Positions 26,992 to 35,467 of a stretch of DNA of 64,000 nucleotides are shown here, piece after piece. The notes under the pieces are model-generated. The model was not told the origin of the DNA, searched no databases, and was given only the letters and a program-made list of their open reading frames with translations. The DNA is from Algibacter miyuki (GTDB taxonomy: Bacteria; Bacteroidota; Bacteroidia; Flavobacteriales; Flavobacteriaceae). The stretch lies in assembly GCF_042427745.1 (NCBI RefSeq), contig NZ_JBHMFA010000001.1; one strand, written 5' to 3'. The number at the start of each line of letters is the position of its first letter. Position 1 is the first letter of the stretch. The translations under genes were made by a program, and so were the position numbers.

Positions 26992-29694
26992 TTAGAAGGT
27001 TAATGTGGCATTGAAAAATGCACGTCTTGGTAAAATTGGGCGACCAACAAAATAATCTTGACTTGTTGATTGTGAAAAAGCTCTTGGATCGCCTTCTGAT
27101 AAACCTTGACTATCGGCTAAGTTATACACTGAAAACCCAAGTCTTAATTTCTTATCATCTTCAAAACCTATAGTATATCCAGCTCCTATTCTTAATACTG
27201 TGAATCCGTCTAATTCTACAAGATTGGCATCATCATTAAATTGACTACCTCTAATATTTGCAGATGCAAAAGCATCTAATTTTCTGTTATCATAATCTAA
27301 ACGTAAGGTTGATAATGTCGTTGGCTGTCTTCTTAATTTTTTTCCAACATTTGCACCATTTGTAACATCGCCTTCAACTAAAACCACGCCATCTACAGTA
27401 CCAGATTGCAATACCGTTCTTTCATCTGTTTTAAGCTCATGACCTTGGTAAGTGAAGTTTCCGTTAAAAGACAGATTCTCAGCAAATTTCCATAACCAAG
27501 ATACTTCCATACCTAGTGTTTTTGTATCCTGAATGGTTTTTATTCCATCTACAGTTCCTATAGTGCCACCATAATTCAACCTTTGGATAGCAACTCGATC
27601 AACAAGTGTTGTATAATAGGCCGCAACGGTTCCAGAGAATTTACTGCTTCCATATTTTAAACCTGTTTCAACTTGATAGATATTTTCAGGCTTATACTCA
27701 CCTGCAATAACATCATTACTTACCACATTAATACTTCTAGTTAATGGGAAGAAATATCCTTTAGACATGTTGGCGTAGGCATTTAAATTGTCGTTAATTT
27801 TATAAAGTGCAGCCAAAGAAGCAGCAAAACCAGTAGTACTAACCTCTGCTCTTTTATATTCTCCCGTTGCGTAACCTACGTTTTGTAATGCAGATGTTAA
27901 ACCTACATCAGTATATACTTGTTTTGTATCTGTACTTCCAATTTCTCTACTGGCTTTTTGGTTTTCTACACGGAAACCAACATCAATACGCCATCTATCT
28001 AAAACCATCTCATCGGTTAAATAAAACGCTGTTCTATCTTGAGTAAGAAAGGTTGCAGCTGTGCGGCCTATTCTAGCAGTTAGTCCATTTTGTGCCAAAA
28101 TAACATCGTTACCATTAACATCTGTAAATGAAAGATTCACTAATTCCGGAGCATCGTTAAAAGCTGATAATGTTCTGTATTGCCAGTTATTATCTTCTCC
28201 TTGAGACGATGTTAAATACGTACCTAAAGTAATATTGTGCTCAACTTTATCTCCTTCTAATTTTTTAGTGATGCTAAACTCCCCTGTTAAATCTGTAATA
28301 GGTCTATTTCTATCGATATTTAAGTTATCAATAACTCTGTCATTTGCAGCAAGCGCTGTTCCTCCAACATACGACGCATTGATATTAGTAGCGCCGGCAT
28401 ACCCATAGGCATCTAAATAATCGCTTAAATTAGCGGGTGTATTCACGGTACCACTAGCGGCAACGTATAGTCCAAAATCATTTACATAATCGGATACTTT
28501 TACTTTTGAATTAATTTTCCAATCGTTACCTAAATCGTAATCAAAAACTCCCATAGCATAGAAACCTTTAGTATGCACACCATCGCCTATCGGACTTTTA
28601 TATTCTCCGGCAGGAGTTAAAAAACTAATATTTCTAACGTGTGAAGAATTTAATTGATAAACCGTTTCACCATCATTACCCGTAATTCTTTCTCGAGAAT
28701 CTCCATCTAAAGGCAGACCTAATAGAAATTGTGCTTTATCATCAATAAACTGCGTGTAGAAAGTAAAAGATCCGTTTTCGAATTTCTTTTTTAAGTTTCC
28801 TCTAAACTGATATCCTTTTGTTGGCAATCCAAAATCTAAAGGCCCATCATCCTTACGTACAAACCCAGACACAGCGTAGTAAGTATTAGAATCTTCTCCT
28901 CCTACTTTACCACCAGAATAAAACTCTCCTTTTATTCTTCCTTTGGTTGCTACTTCAAAATTTATAATGTTTTCATCGTTGGTATCACCTGTTTTCGAAA
29001 TGTAGTTCATAACACCTGCAGTAGAACCTGCGCCATATAAAATAGACGAACCTCCACGTACAAACTCTACACCTTTTACACCTTGATCTACTTTAGCATA
29101 AACATCTCCGGCCGTGGAACTTAATCCGTAACCAGCCAAGGTTAACCCATCATATTGTATAGGAGAAAAATCGTTTTGACCTCCAGACGGTAAACCTCTA
29201 ACAAATATATTTGTTGCCGCTTCGCCACCACCACCATCGGCAACAATACCAGGGATAGAAGCCACAATATCGGCTTGGCTATTCGCATTTAGGCGGGTTA
29301 ATTCTTGAGTCTTTAATGATGAAATTGAATTTGGTGTTTCTTTTTGAGATCTAAACGTAGAAGATGCCGTTAGCACCACCTCATCTAAAGTGTTTCCGCC
29401 TTCTATTAAAACGAAATTCAAAGTCATCGAACTTCCATTTAATGAGACTACTTTATTTAAAGTTTCATAACCCAAAAAAGAAACTTTAATGGTTTGTTCA
29501 CCAGTAGCACTTGTTGTGAAACTGTAATTACCGTCAAAATCGGTTGTGGCTCCAGAAGAGCTCGCCGCAATAACTACATTGGCTCCCGTAACGGGAACTC
29601 CAGAATTGTCTTTTACAGTACCTGAAATTTCCGTTTGTGCAAACGTTGTAGAAATACTAAAAACACATAGTAGTGTGTAAATTAATTTGGTCAT
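26992..29694 (-). CDS. TonB-dependent receptor of the glycosylglycerate locus
   Basis: A 900-residue outer-membrane receptor. The signal peptide ends at FAQ (about residue 20). A carboxypeptidase-regulatory-like domain follows (about 22-100, SGTVKDNSGVPVTGANV), then a plug domain (about 115-235, with IFVRGLPSGG), and a beta barrel ending in the aromatic ATLTF. It imports a ligand using TonB energy. It has no SusD partner, unlike polysaccharide receptors, which fits a small ligand. It is divergent from the LacI regulator and is first in the catabolic group. Ligand assignment rests only on neighbours. Confidence 0.9.
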   Translation of the reverse strand: MTKLIYTLLCVFSISTTFAQTEISGTVKDNSGVPVTGANVVIAASSSGATTDFDGNYSFTTSATGEQTIKVSFLGYETLNKVVSLNGSSMTLNFVLIEGGNTLDEVVLTASSTFRSQKETPNSISSLKTQELTRLNANSQADIVASIPGIVADGGGGEAATNIFVRGLPSGGQNDFSPIQYDGLTLAGYGLSSTAGDVYAKVDQGVKGVEFVRGGSSILYGAGSTAGVMNYISKTGDTNDENIINFEVATKGRIKGEFYSGGKVGGEDSNTYYAVSGFVRKDDGPLDFGLPTKGYQFRGNLKKKFENGSFTFYTQFIDDKAQFLLGLPLDGDSRERITGNDGETVYQLNSSHVRNISFLTPAGEYKSPIGDGVHTKGFYAMGVFDYDLGNDWKINSKVKVSDYVNDFGLYVAASGTVNTPANLSDYLDAYGYAGATNINASYVGGTALAANDRVIDNLNIDRNRPITDLTGEFSITKKLEGDKVEHNITLGTYLTSSQGEDNNWQYRTLSAFNDAPELVNLSFTDVNGNDVILAQNGLTARIGRTAATFLTQDRTAFYLTDEMVLDRWRIDVGFRVENQKASREIGSTDTKQVYTDVGLTSALQNVGYATGEYKRAEVSTTGFAASLAALYKINDNLNAYANMSKGYFFPLTRSINVVSNDVIAGEYKPENIYQVETGLKYGSSKFSGTVAAYYTTLVDRVAIQRLNYGGTIGTVDGIKTIQDTKTLGMEVSWLWKFAENLSFNGNFTYQGHELKTDERTVLQSGTVDGVVLVEGDVTNGANVGKKLRRQPTTLSTLRLDYDNRKLDAFASANIRGSQFNDDANLVELDGFTVLRIGAGYTIGFEDDKKLRLGFSVYNLADSQGLSEGDPRAFSQSTSQDYFVGRPILPRRAFFNATLTF

Positions 29695-29721
29695 AATATT
29701 TAGTTTTAGTTGATATTAGTC

Positions 29722-29729
29722 CAAATTTA
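29722..29729 (-). promoter_or_regulatory. -7 promoter element of the TonB receptor gene
   Basis: The minus strand reads TAAATTTG (TAnnTTTG), 28 bases upstream of the receptor ATG. No convincing -33 TTTG is seen. The LacI-type operator lies about 47-70 bases further upstream. Confidence 0.5.
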
Positions 29730-29775
29730 TAACGACATACATAAAAAAAGTTCTAAAAAATTGCCATATATTTAT

Positions 29776-29799
29776 GCAAACGGTTGCGGGAACGTTTGT
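29776..29799. promoter_or_regulatory. LacI-family operator
   Basis: GCAAACGGTTGC is a near-perfect LacI/PurR-type palindrome (ideal centre CG), and it is extended by GGGAACGTTTGT so that CAAACG and CGTTTG form a wider inverted pair. It lies in the 140-base divergent gap, 35-58 bases before the lacI-like start, where it could control both directions. Confidence 0.7.
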
Positions 29800-29834
29800 T
29801 TTTTACAATATTCTAATAAAACACCTCTAAAAAG

Positions 29835-30857
29835 ATGAAAAAAGAAGTAGTAACACTGAAAAAATTATCTCAAATACTTGATTTATCGACCTCTACAGTC
29901 TCTAGAGCATTGAACGATCATCCAGATATTAGCGCGGCTACAAAAGAAAAAGTAAAAAACCTCGCAAAAAAAATGCACTATGTACCTAACATTTTCGCAA
30001 AAGGATTCCGCCAACACAAAACCAATATTATAGGAGTTATTGTCCCGAATATTACCCATTACTTTACAACCACTATGGTTAGAGGTATTCTAGAAGAAGC
30101 TGCCATAAAAGGTTACCGGGTTATAATTTCTGAATCGAATAATGATATCGCCAAACAAACCGAAATGCTTAATACCATGTTACAATTTGGAGTTGATGGC
30201 ATGTTAGTATCCTTAACAAAAATGACACGCGAGATTGATGATGTATTAGAAACATTAAACAAACTCCCTTTAATATTGTTCGACAAGGTCTCTAGTAAAA
30301 TTCCGTGTACGCAAGTCACTATCAATGATGAGCAAGCTGCTTTTGACGCTGTGGAGCACCTTATAAATATAGGAAAAAAGCGTATTGCAATTATAAAAGA
30401 ACAAGACTTCTCATACACTTCTCAAAAACGATTTGCTGGCTATTTACGCGCTTTAAAAGAAAACAACATTGAAGTTGATGAAAAATTAATTATGAGTGTA
30501 GATGATATTACTTTGGAAAACGGAAAACAAATGACCAGCCATTTATTAAGTATAAAACACCCGCCCGATGCTATTTTTGCCATAACTGATAGCGCTGCAG
30601 TTGGCGTGATACAAACGTTAAAAAAATTCAACATAAAAATCCCTGAAACTATTGCAGTTGTTGGGTTTAGTAATTCCAGACTATCCACCGTTATCGAGCC
30701 AAATTTAACCACTATAGATCAGCCCGGGGAAACTATTGGTAAGAATGCCGTAAAACATTTAATTGAAGAAATTGAAACCAAATCCGTTACAATTTCTAAT
30801 AAAATGATTGAAATTAAAGGAGCCTTAATTATTAGAGATTCTACTTTTAAAGCTTAA
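29835..30857 (+). CDS. LacI-family transcriptional regulator of the glycosylglycerate locus
   Basis: A 340-residue LacI/GalR regulator. The helix-turn-helix is at about 7-27 (LKKLSQILDLSTSTVSRALND), with a hinge helix around NIFAKGFRQ, and a periplasmic-binding-protein-like effector domain follows (IIGVIVPNITHYFTTTMVRG to the C terminus). It is divergent from the TonB receptor and a matching operator lies between them. The likely effector is the imported glycoside or a breakdown product. Repression relieved by ligand is the usual mode, but many Bacteroidota members activate, so the sign is open. Confidence 0.92.
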   Translation: MKKEVVTLKKLSQILDLSTSTVSRALNDHPDISAATKEKVKNLAKKMHYVPNIFAKGFRQHKTNIIGVIVPNITHYFTTTMVRGILEEAAIKGYRVIISESNNDIAKQTEMLNTMLQFGVDGMLVSLTKMTREIDDVLETLNKLPLILFDKVSSKIPCTQVTINDEQAAFDAVEHLINIGKKRIAIIKEQDFSYTSQKRFAGYLRALKENNIEVDEKLIMSVDDITLENGKQMTSHLLSIKHPPDAIFAITDSAAVGVIQTLKKFNIKIPETIAVVGFSNSRLSTVIEPNLTTIDQPGETIGKNAVKHLIEEIETKSVTISNKMIEIKGALIIRDSTFKA

Positions 30858-30895
30858 AATATTAAAAAGGTTATCGCTAACAACTTCTATTTTAA

Positions 30896-30903
30896 TATTT
30901 TTG
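30896..30903 (+). promoter_or_regulatory. -7 promoter element immediately before uppP
   Basis: TATTTTTG fits TAnnTTTG and ends 5 bases before the uppP ATG. Transcription would begin at or within a few bases of the start codon, so the mRNA may be leaderless. It would give uppP-truB a promoter independent of ftsX. Confidence 0.5.
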
Positions 30904-30907
30904 CGCC

Positions 30908-31702
30908 ATGGAAATTATAGACGCAATTATTCTCGGTATTATTCAAGGACTTACCGAATTTTTACCCGTATCATCTAGCGGACATTTAGAGTTAGGAAAA
31001 GCGATTTTAGGAGACCATTCGGTTCCTGAAGAAAGTTTACTTTTTACAGTAGTACTGCACTTTGCAACCGCTTTAAGCACCATTGTTGTTTTCAGAAAAG
31101 ACATTTTGAGCTTAATAAAAGGTGCTTTAAAATTTGAATGGAACGAGGATTTACAGTTTATTACAAAAATTGCAGTATCTATGATTCCTGCTGTTATTGT
31201 CGGTTTATTTTTTGAAAAGCAATTAGAGTCCCTTTTTGGCGGCAATATTTTACTCGTTGGCTGCATGCTTATTGTAACTGCTATTTTATTATACTTAGCC
31301 GATAAAGCCAAAGACACCGATAAAAACGTGACTTTTAAAAATGCTTTTATCATTGGTATATCGCAAGCTATTGCTATGTTACCAGGTATTTCGCGTTCTG
31401 GAGCAACCATTTCAACTTCTGTTTTATTAGGAAATGATAAAACAAAAGCCGCTCGTTTTTCATTTTTAATGGTGGTACCATTAATCTTCGGAAAAATAGC
31501 AAAAGATCTTTTAAGTGGTGATTTAACCTATGATAGCGGAAATTTCACCGCCCTTTCCATTGGTTTTGTAGCGGCCTTTATTGCGGGACTATTCGCTTGT
31601 ACTTGGATGATTTCACTAGTGAAGAAAAGTAAACTATCCTACTTTGCTATTTACTGCTTAATTGTTGGTGTTATTGCCATAACTTTTACTTTATTAAACT
31701 AA
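30908..31702 (+). CDS. uppP: Undecaprenyl-diphosphatase
   Basis: A 264-residue BacA/UppP-family membrane phosphatase that turns undecaprenyl diphosphate into the monophosphate, recycling the wall lipid carrier. Signature regions are GLTEFLPVSSSGHLE near residues 15-29 and PGISRSGATIST near 162-173, with about seven to eight helices. It is followed after one base by truB. The pair normally follows ftsX-DUF3098 in Flavobacteriia. Confidence 0.95.
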   Translation: MEIIDAIILGIIQGLTEFLPVSSSGHLELGKAILGDHSVPEESLLFTVVLHFATALSTIVVFRKDILSLIKGALKFEWNEDLQFITKIAVSMIPAVIVGLFFEKQLESLFGGNILLVGCMLIVTAILLYLADKAKDTDKNVTFKNAFIIGISQAIAMLPGISRSGATISTSVLLGNDKTKAARFSFLMVVPLIFGKIAKDLLSGDLTYDSGNFTALSIGFVAAFIAGLFACTWMISLVKKSKLSYFAIYCLIVGVIAITFTLLN

Positions 31703-31703
31703 G

Positions 31704-32396
31704 ATGAAAACGTTAGAAGACTACCAAGCAGGCGAAGTTTTATTAATTGATAAACCTTTGAATTGGACATCCTTTCAGGTGGTTAACAAACTGCGTTGGG
31801 AAATTCGTCAAGCTTTCAACATTAAAAAAATTAAAGTAGGTCATGCCGGAACTTTAGATCCTTTAGCCACAGGTTTATTGGTGATTTGTACCGGGAAAAT
31901 GACGAAACAAATAGACACCTTCCAAGGACAAATAAAAGAATACACAGGTACTATCGTTTTAGGAAGCACGACCCCATCTTTCGATTTAGAAACCGAAATT
32001 AACGAAACCTTCGAAACGGCACATATTACCAATGCTTTAATCCACAAAACAACTGAGCAATTTATTGGAGATATTGAACAATTTCCACCTGTTTTTTCAG
32101 CATTAAAAAAAGACGGAAAACGATTATACGAATATGCTCGTGCTGGTGAAGCCGTTGAAATTAAACCGAGAACCGTTCATGTTTCAGAATTTGAAATTAC
32201 GAACATCGATGGTTTAAATATTGATTTCAGAATTGTTTGTAGTAAAGGCACCTATATTCGATCATTAGCTAACGATTTTGGTAAGGCTGTGCAATCTGGC
32301 GGCCATTTATCAGCCTTACGCCGTACAAAAATTGGGGACTTTAAGGTAGATAACGGCCTTTCTGTTGAAGCGTTTATAGCGGCATTAAAAGTCTAA
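31704..32396 (+). CDS. truB: tRNA pseudouridine(55) synthase
   Basis: TruB makes pseudouridine 55 in the T loop of tRNAs. The 230-residue protein has the catalytic aspartate D52 in HAGTLDPLATG and the N-terminal KPLNWTSFQVVNKLR motif. The short length without a C-terminal PUA domain is usual in Bacteroidota. It is separated from uppP by one base and followed 52 bases later by a TonB-C-like gene. Confidence 0.95.
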   Translation: MKTLEDYQAGEVLLIDKPLNWTSFQVVNKLRWEIRQAFNIKKIKVGHAGTLDPLATGLLVICTGKMTKQIDTFQGQIKEYTGTIVLGSTTPSFDLETEINETFETAHITNALIHKTTEQFIGDIEQFPPVFSALKKDGKRLYEYARAGEAVEIKPRTVHVSEFEITNIDGLNIDFRIVCSKGTYIRSLANDFGKAVQSGGHLSALRRTKIGDFKVDNGLSVEAFIAALKV

Positions 32397-32448
32397 ACCC
32401 CTTATTTTTCCGTATATTTATTAAATAATTGCTAGTAATTCTATCGAT

Positions 32449-33168
32449 TTGAACCTAACAGATCAACATAAAGCCCTACTTATAACGCTCCTTATTTCAG
32501 GAACGGTTATACTTACTGTGTTTAATTTGGGCCTCACCCAACATAGAGAATTGGCTGCTGAAAGTTATTACGAACTCGAACCTGAAAAGGAACTTACCAA
32601 GGAAGAAATTAAAATTCTAGAAACCTTAAAAAAACTTAATAGCGCTAAAGCGGAAACCAATTCGGCTTTTAACGAAACACAAAAAAGCACGCGTGCTTCC
32701 CAAGCCTACAAAACCATTGCACCGCCAGAAGATTACGTGCCAAAACAACGAAGTGATGCTGCAGTAATAGCTTCCAATACTTATGCTGATAAATACGGCG
32801 CCATAGAATCAAAATTAGATAAAGACGCTTTATCATCTTTCAATAAAGTTAACGACTTATTGAAAAAACAAAATGAAGAGGCTAATAATTCAAAAAGTAC
32901 TATTGGGTTTTCTTTAGTTAATAGGACAAAAATCTATATTCCAATACCAGTTTACCTTTGTGAAGTTGACGGAAAAATTGTAATAAACATCACCGTAAAC
33001 GCGCGTGGAGATGTTACCGATACTTATGTTAACACCTCATCAAACTCCTCAAACGACTGCTTAATTAAACACGCTTTGGAGTATGCTAAAAAATCTAGAT
33101 TTAGCAGCGATGCATCGAAAGCATCGCAAATAGGTAGTATTACGTTTAACTTTATTGGTAAAGGTTAA
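32449..33168 (+). CDS. Membrane-anchored protein with TonB C-terminal-like domain
   Basis: A 239-residue protein starting at TTG. One N-terminal helix (about 11-29) leads to a long polar, Lys/Glu-rich periplasmic linker. The C-terminal 75 residues (VYLCEVDGKIVINITVNARGD onward) resemble the TonB/TolA C-terminal fold. A sequence repeat common in energy-transducing TonB relatives is visible in the last 60 residues. It may contact outer-membrane receptors or stabilise the envelope; no ExbBD genes lie nearby. Its stop overlaps the 3' end of the convergent thioredoxin-like gene by 4 bases. Confidence 0.65.
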   Translation: MNLTDQHKALLITLLISGTVILTVFNLGLTQHRELAAESYYELEPEKELTKEEIKILETLKKLNSAKAETNSAFNETQKSTRASQAYKTIAPPEDYVPKQRSDAAVIASNTYADKYGAIESKLDKDALSSFNKVNDLLKKQNEEANNSKSTIGFSLVNRTKIYIPIPVYLCEVDGKIVINITVNARGDVTDTYVNTSSNSSNDCLIKHALEYAKKSRFSSDASKASQIGSITFNFIGKG

Positions 33169-33782
33169 TTTTCAGCTACTGCTTTTAATTCCGCCACCTT
33201 ATTAACAACATCATTTATAATATTTTGCCCTTTATCTTTATTATACCAGTGTTGTAAATCTTCTTTAAATTCAGGTGTTAAACCCCCATTTTCAGCTTTA
33301 AAACGGTTCACTAAATTCGTGGCTTCACTAGGTCGTGGGCCAAACGTATTTATAACCTCTCCCGATGCATCATCAATCATAATAACCTTCGGAATAGCTC
33401 TGTTGCCATTCGTTAAAAAATCATCCATAAGTCCGATATTTTCATCACGAAGCACCACCTTCATTTTGATATTATCGTTTAACTCTGCGAGCTTATTAAT
33501 GGCGGGCAGCACATGCGCAGCATCGCCACACCAACTTTCGGTAATAACTAACCATGTTGTTTTTTGCTCCACATTTTTAATACGATTTTGAACATTTTCT
33601 GAAACTTTTATGGTTTTATCCCAACGCTTCATACGACGATTGTTCAACTTGGTATAATTGGCCAAATCGGCATTTTGTTCTGGTCCTGTCGACAAGCCAT
33701 CTTCGGTTAATTGTTTAACTAACGTTCTATACTCCTGATAGGTTGTGGCGTTCTCTAATCCTGATTTTAAATTTGGGCTCAT
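33165..33782 (-). CDS. Thioredoxin-family protein with a single active-site cysteine
   Basis: A 205-residue cytosolic protein with a thioredoxin-like fold. The segment WLVITESWCGDAAH (C85) is the active-site region, but the second cysteine of CxxC is absent (CGDA). The family (thioredoxin_9-like) is common in Bacteroidota and its role is unclear. With a lone cysteine it cannot act as a dithiol oxidoreductase in the usual way; a bacillithiol-type or monothiol role is possible. It is a single gene. Confidence 0.75.
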   Translation of the reverse strand: MSPNLKSGLENATTYQEYRTLVKQLTEDGLSTGPEQNADLANYTKLNNRRMKRWDKTIKVSENVQNRIKNVEQKTTWLVITESWCGDAAHVLPAINKLAELNDNIKMKVVLRDENIGLMDDFLTNGNRAIPKVIMIDDASGEVINTFGPRPSEATNLVNRFKAENGGLTPEFKEDLQHWYNKDKGQNIINDVVNKVAELKAVAEN

Positions 33783-34063
33783 CTTTTTAATTTTAGTAAC
33801 TTATACAAAATTAACATCTTGTATTCATATTTATAATGACATTTGTCATGTTTAACTTCTAAAACTTACAACACTGTAAATTGAATAAAAACTTTGAAGC
33901 CTTAAGTCCTAATTTCATAATACGTTGTGCTGTTTCTTTAGTATCGAAAAAACATTTATCCGTCCGACTTTTCATGTGTAAGCAATTTTCTCTATTTTGC
34001 CTATTCATTTTAAAGTGGACTAAAAAAACCAGATTTTATAATTCATTTAAAAACTCAAAAATC

Positions 34064-34627
34064 ATGACAAAACACCGATGTGGCTGGTGCCAAGGCGATG
34101 CTTTATACGAAGCCTATCACGATGAAGAATGGGGTGTTCCTGTTTTTGATGACGCTACTATTTTTGAATTTTTGATTCTAGAAACCTTTCAGGCTGGTTT
34201 AAGCTGGATTACGATTTTACGAAAACGAGATAATTTCAGAAAAGCATTTGATCATTTCGATTATAAAAAAATTGCAACATACGACCAAAATAAAGAAGAT
34301 AGCTTGTTGCAAGATGCCGGAATTGTTCGGAATAAACTAAAAGTAAAAGCTACGATTACCAATGCTCAAGCTTTTATAAAAATTCAGAAAGAATTTGGAA
34401 GTTTCAGTAAATATATTTGGGCTTTTGTAGATGGGAAACCTATTAAAAACAGCGTTGAGCTCTATAAAAATGCGCCACCAAATACCGCCATTAGCGATGC
34501 CTTGAGTAAAGATTTAAAAAAACGCGGATTTAAATTTGTGGGCAGTACTGTAGTTTATGCGCACATGCAAGCCACAGGTATGGTAAACGACCATGAAATA
34601 AATTGTTTTAGATATTCTGAAGTTTGA
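34064..34627 (+). CDS. tag: DNA-3-methyladenine glycosylase I
   Basis: A 187-residue base-excision glycosylase that removes 3-methyladenine. Family features are the N-terminal CGWCQGDALY, YHDEEWGVPVFDD, and LETFQAGLSWITILRKR. The zinc-binding cysteine near the N terminus and the terminal HxxxC pair (NDHEINCF) match the Tag zinc snap. I place the start at the ATG at 34064. An in-frame upstream extension to 33881 is open but unlike the family. The region 33783-34063 holds no other gene I can support. Confidence 0.93.
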   Translation: MTKHRCGWCQGDALYEAYHDEEWGVPVFDDATIFEFLILETFQAGLSWITILRKRDNFRKAFDHFDYKKIATYDQNKEDSLLQDAGIVRNKLKVKATITNAQAFIKIQKEFGSFSKYIWAFVDGKPIKNSVELYKNAPPNTAISDALSKDLKKRGFKFVGSTVVYAHMQATGMVNDHEINCFRYSEV

Positions 34628-34681
34628 TTTTTAGCGACGTTTTATCATTATTTCAAAAAAAATAATCACCAAATATTAAGC

Positions 34682-35344
34682 ATGCCTTGTATTAAAAAAT
34701 TCATCTTTCTAATCTTTGTTTTTATAAATGTAGAAGCTTTTTCTCAAGAACATTTTAGTGCTTTAGGCGAAACTACATTTGCTCTAAATAAAAAGGTTTC
34801 CAATACCTACGGAACCAACTTTACGTTACGATCTCGATATTTTCTATACAACAATCATCAATTAAAATACAACCAACAACAAATAGACCTCTATCATTTT
34901 TCAAAATTAAAACTGGATAAACGTCACAACGTAAGTTTAGGCATTTATTACAGAACGCGAGACCCGTTTGATAGTGGCAGCAATGAATTGCGCTTTACCC
35001 AACAGTTTACCTACAACAAGCGAAAATTAAACATGCGTTTTAGCCATAGATTCCGGGCTGAACAACGCGTTTTGAAAAATAAAACCATTTTTAGAGAACG
35101 CTATCGTTTTTCATTAAACCTTCCTATAAATTCGGACACCTATTTTATTGGAGCACTCGAAGGATTATTAAGTTTAAGCAAGCAAACAACTTTTGAACTA
35201 GACGAACGTTCTACCGCACAATTTGGCTGGCTATTGAGTGATACATTAAAACTACAAGCCGGTTTAGAGCATCGGTTAGAAGCTTTTAACATAGAACCTC
35301 AACATTATGTATTTGTTCTAACAAAAGCAGTTATAAGTATTTAA
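34682..35344 (+). CDS. DUF2490 outer-membrane beta-barrel protein
   Basis: A 220-residue exported protein with a signal peptide ending about residue 20 (EAFSQ). The body shows alternating strands with repeated patterns such as FTLRSRYFLYNN, FSHRFRAEQRVL and RYRFSLNLPI, typical of DUF2490 proteins in Bacteroidota. These are predicted outer-membrane barrels of unknown function. It is a single gene between tag and the TPR kinase. Confidence 0.7.
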   Translation: MPCIKKFIFLIFVFINVEAFSQEHFSALGETTFALNKKVSNTYGTNFTLRSRYFLYNNHQLKYNQQQIDLYHFSKLKLDKRHNVSLGIYYRTRDPFDSGSNELRFTQQFTYNKRKLNMRFSHRFRAEQRVLKNKTIFRERYRFSLNLPINSDTYFIGALEGLLSLSKQTTFELDERSTAQFGWLLSDTLKLQAGLEHRLEAFNIEPQHYVFVLTKAVISI

Positions 35345-35467
35345 AAATGCAACATATCGAGATTGAACGGCCATATGTTAAAATGCAAAACATAATGCTA
35401 AATGTCTTCATTAAACATTGATGATTGCTTATTTTTACCTTTCCAAATAACATCCCTTTTTGCTTTT

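Noticed and set aside
22654..30857. Polysaccharide utilisation locus of the SusCD type
   Set aside because: There is no SusD, no secreted glycoside hydrolase, and the receptor is of the plain TonB type; a small-molecule uptake locus fits better.
30943..31410. A 155-residue minus-strand reading frame inside uppP
   Set aside because: Antisense shadow of a strongly conserved gene.
33881..34063. In-frame N-terminal extension of Tag from a TTG at 33881
   Set aside because: The added 61 residues have no similarity to the family, and the ATG at 34064 gives the normal Tag N terminus and length.
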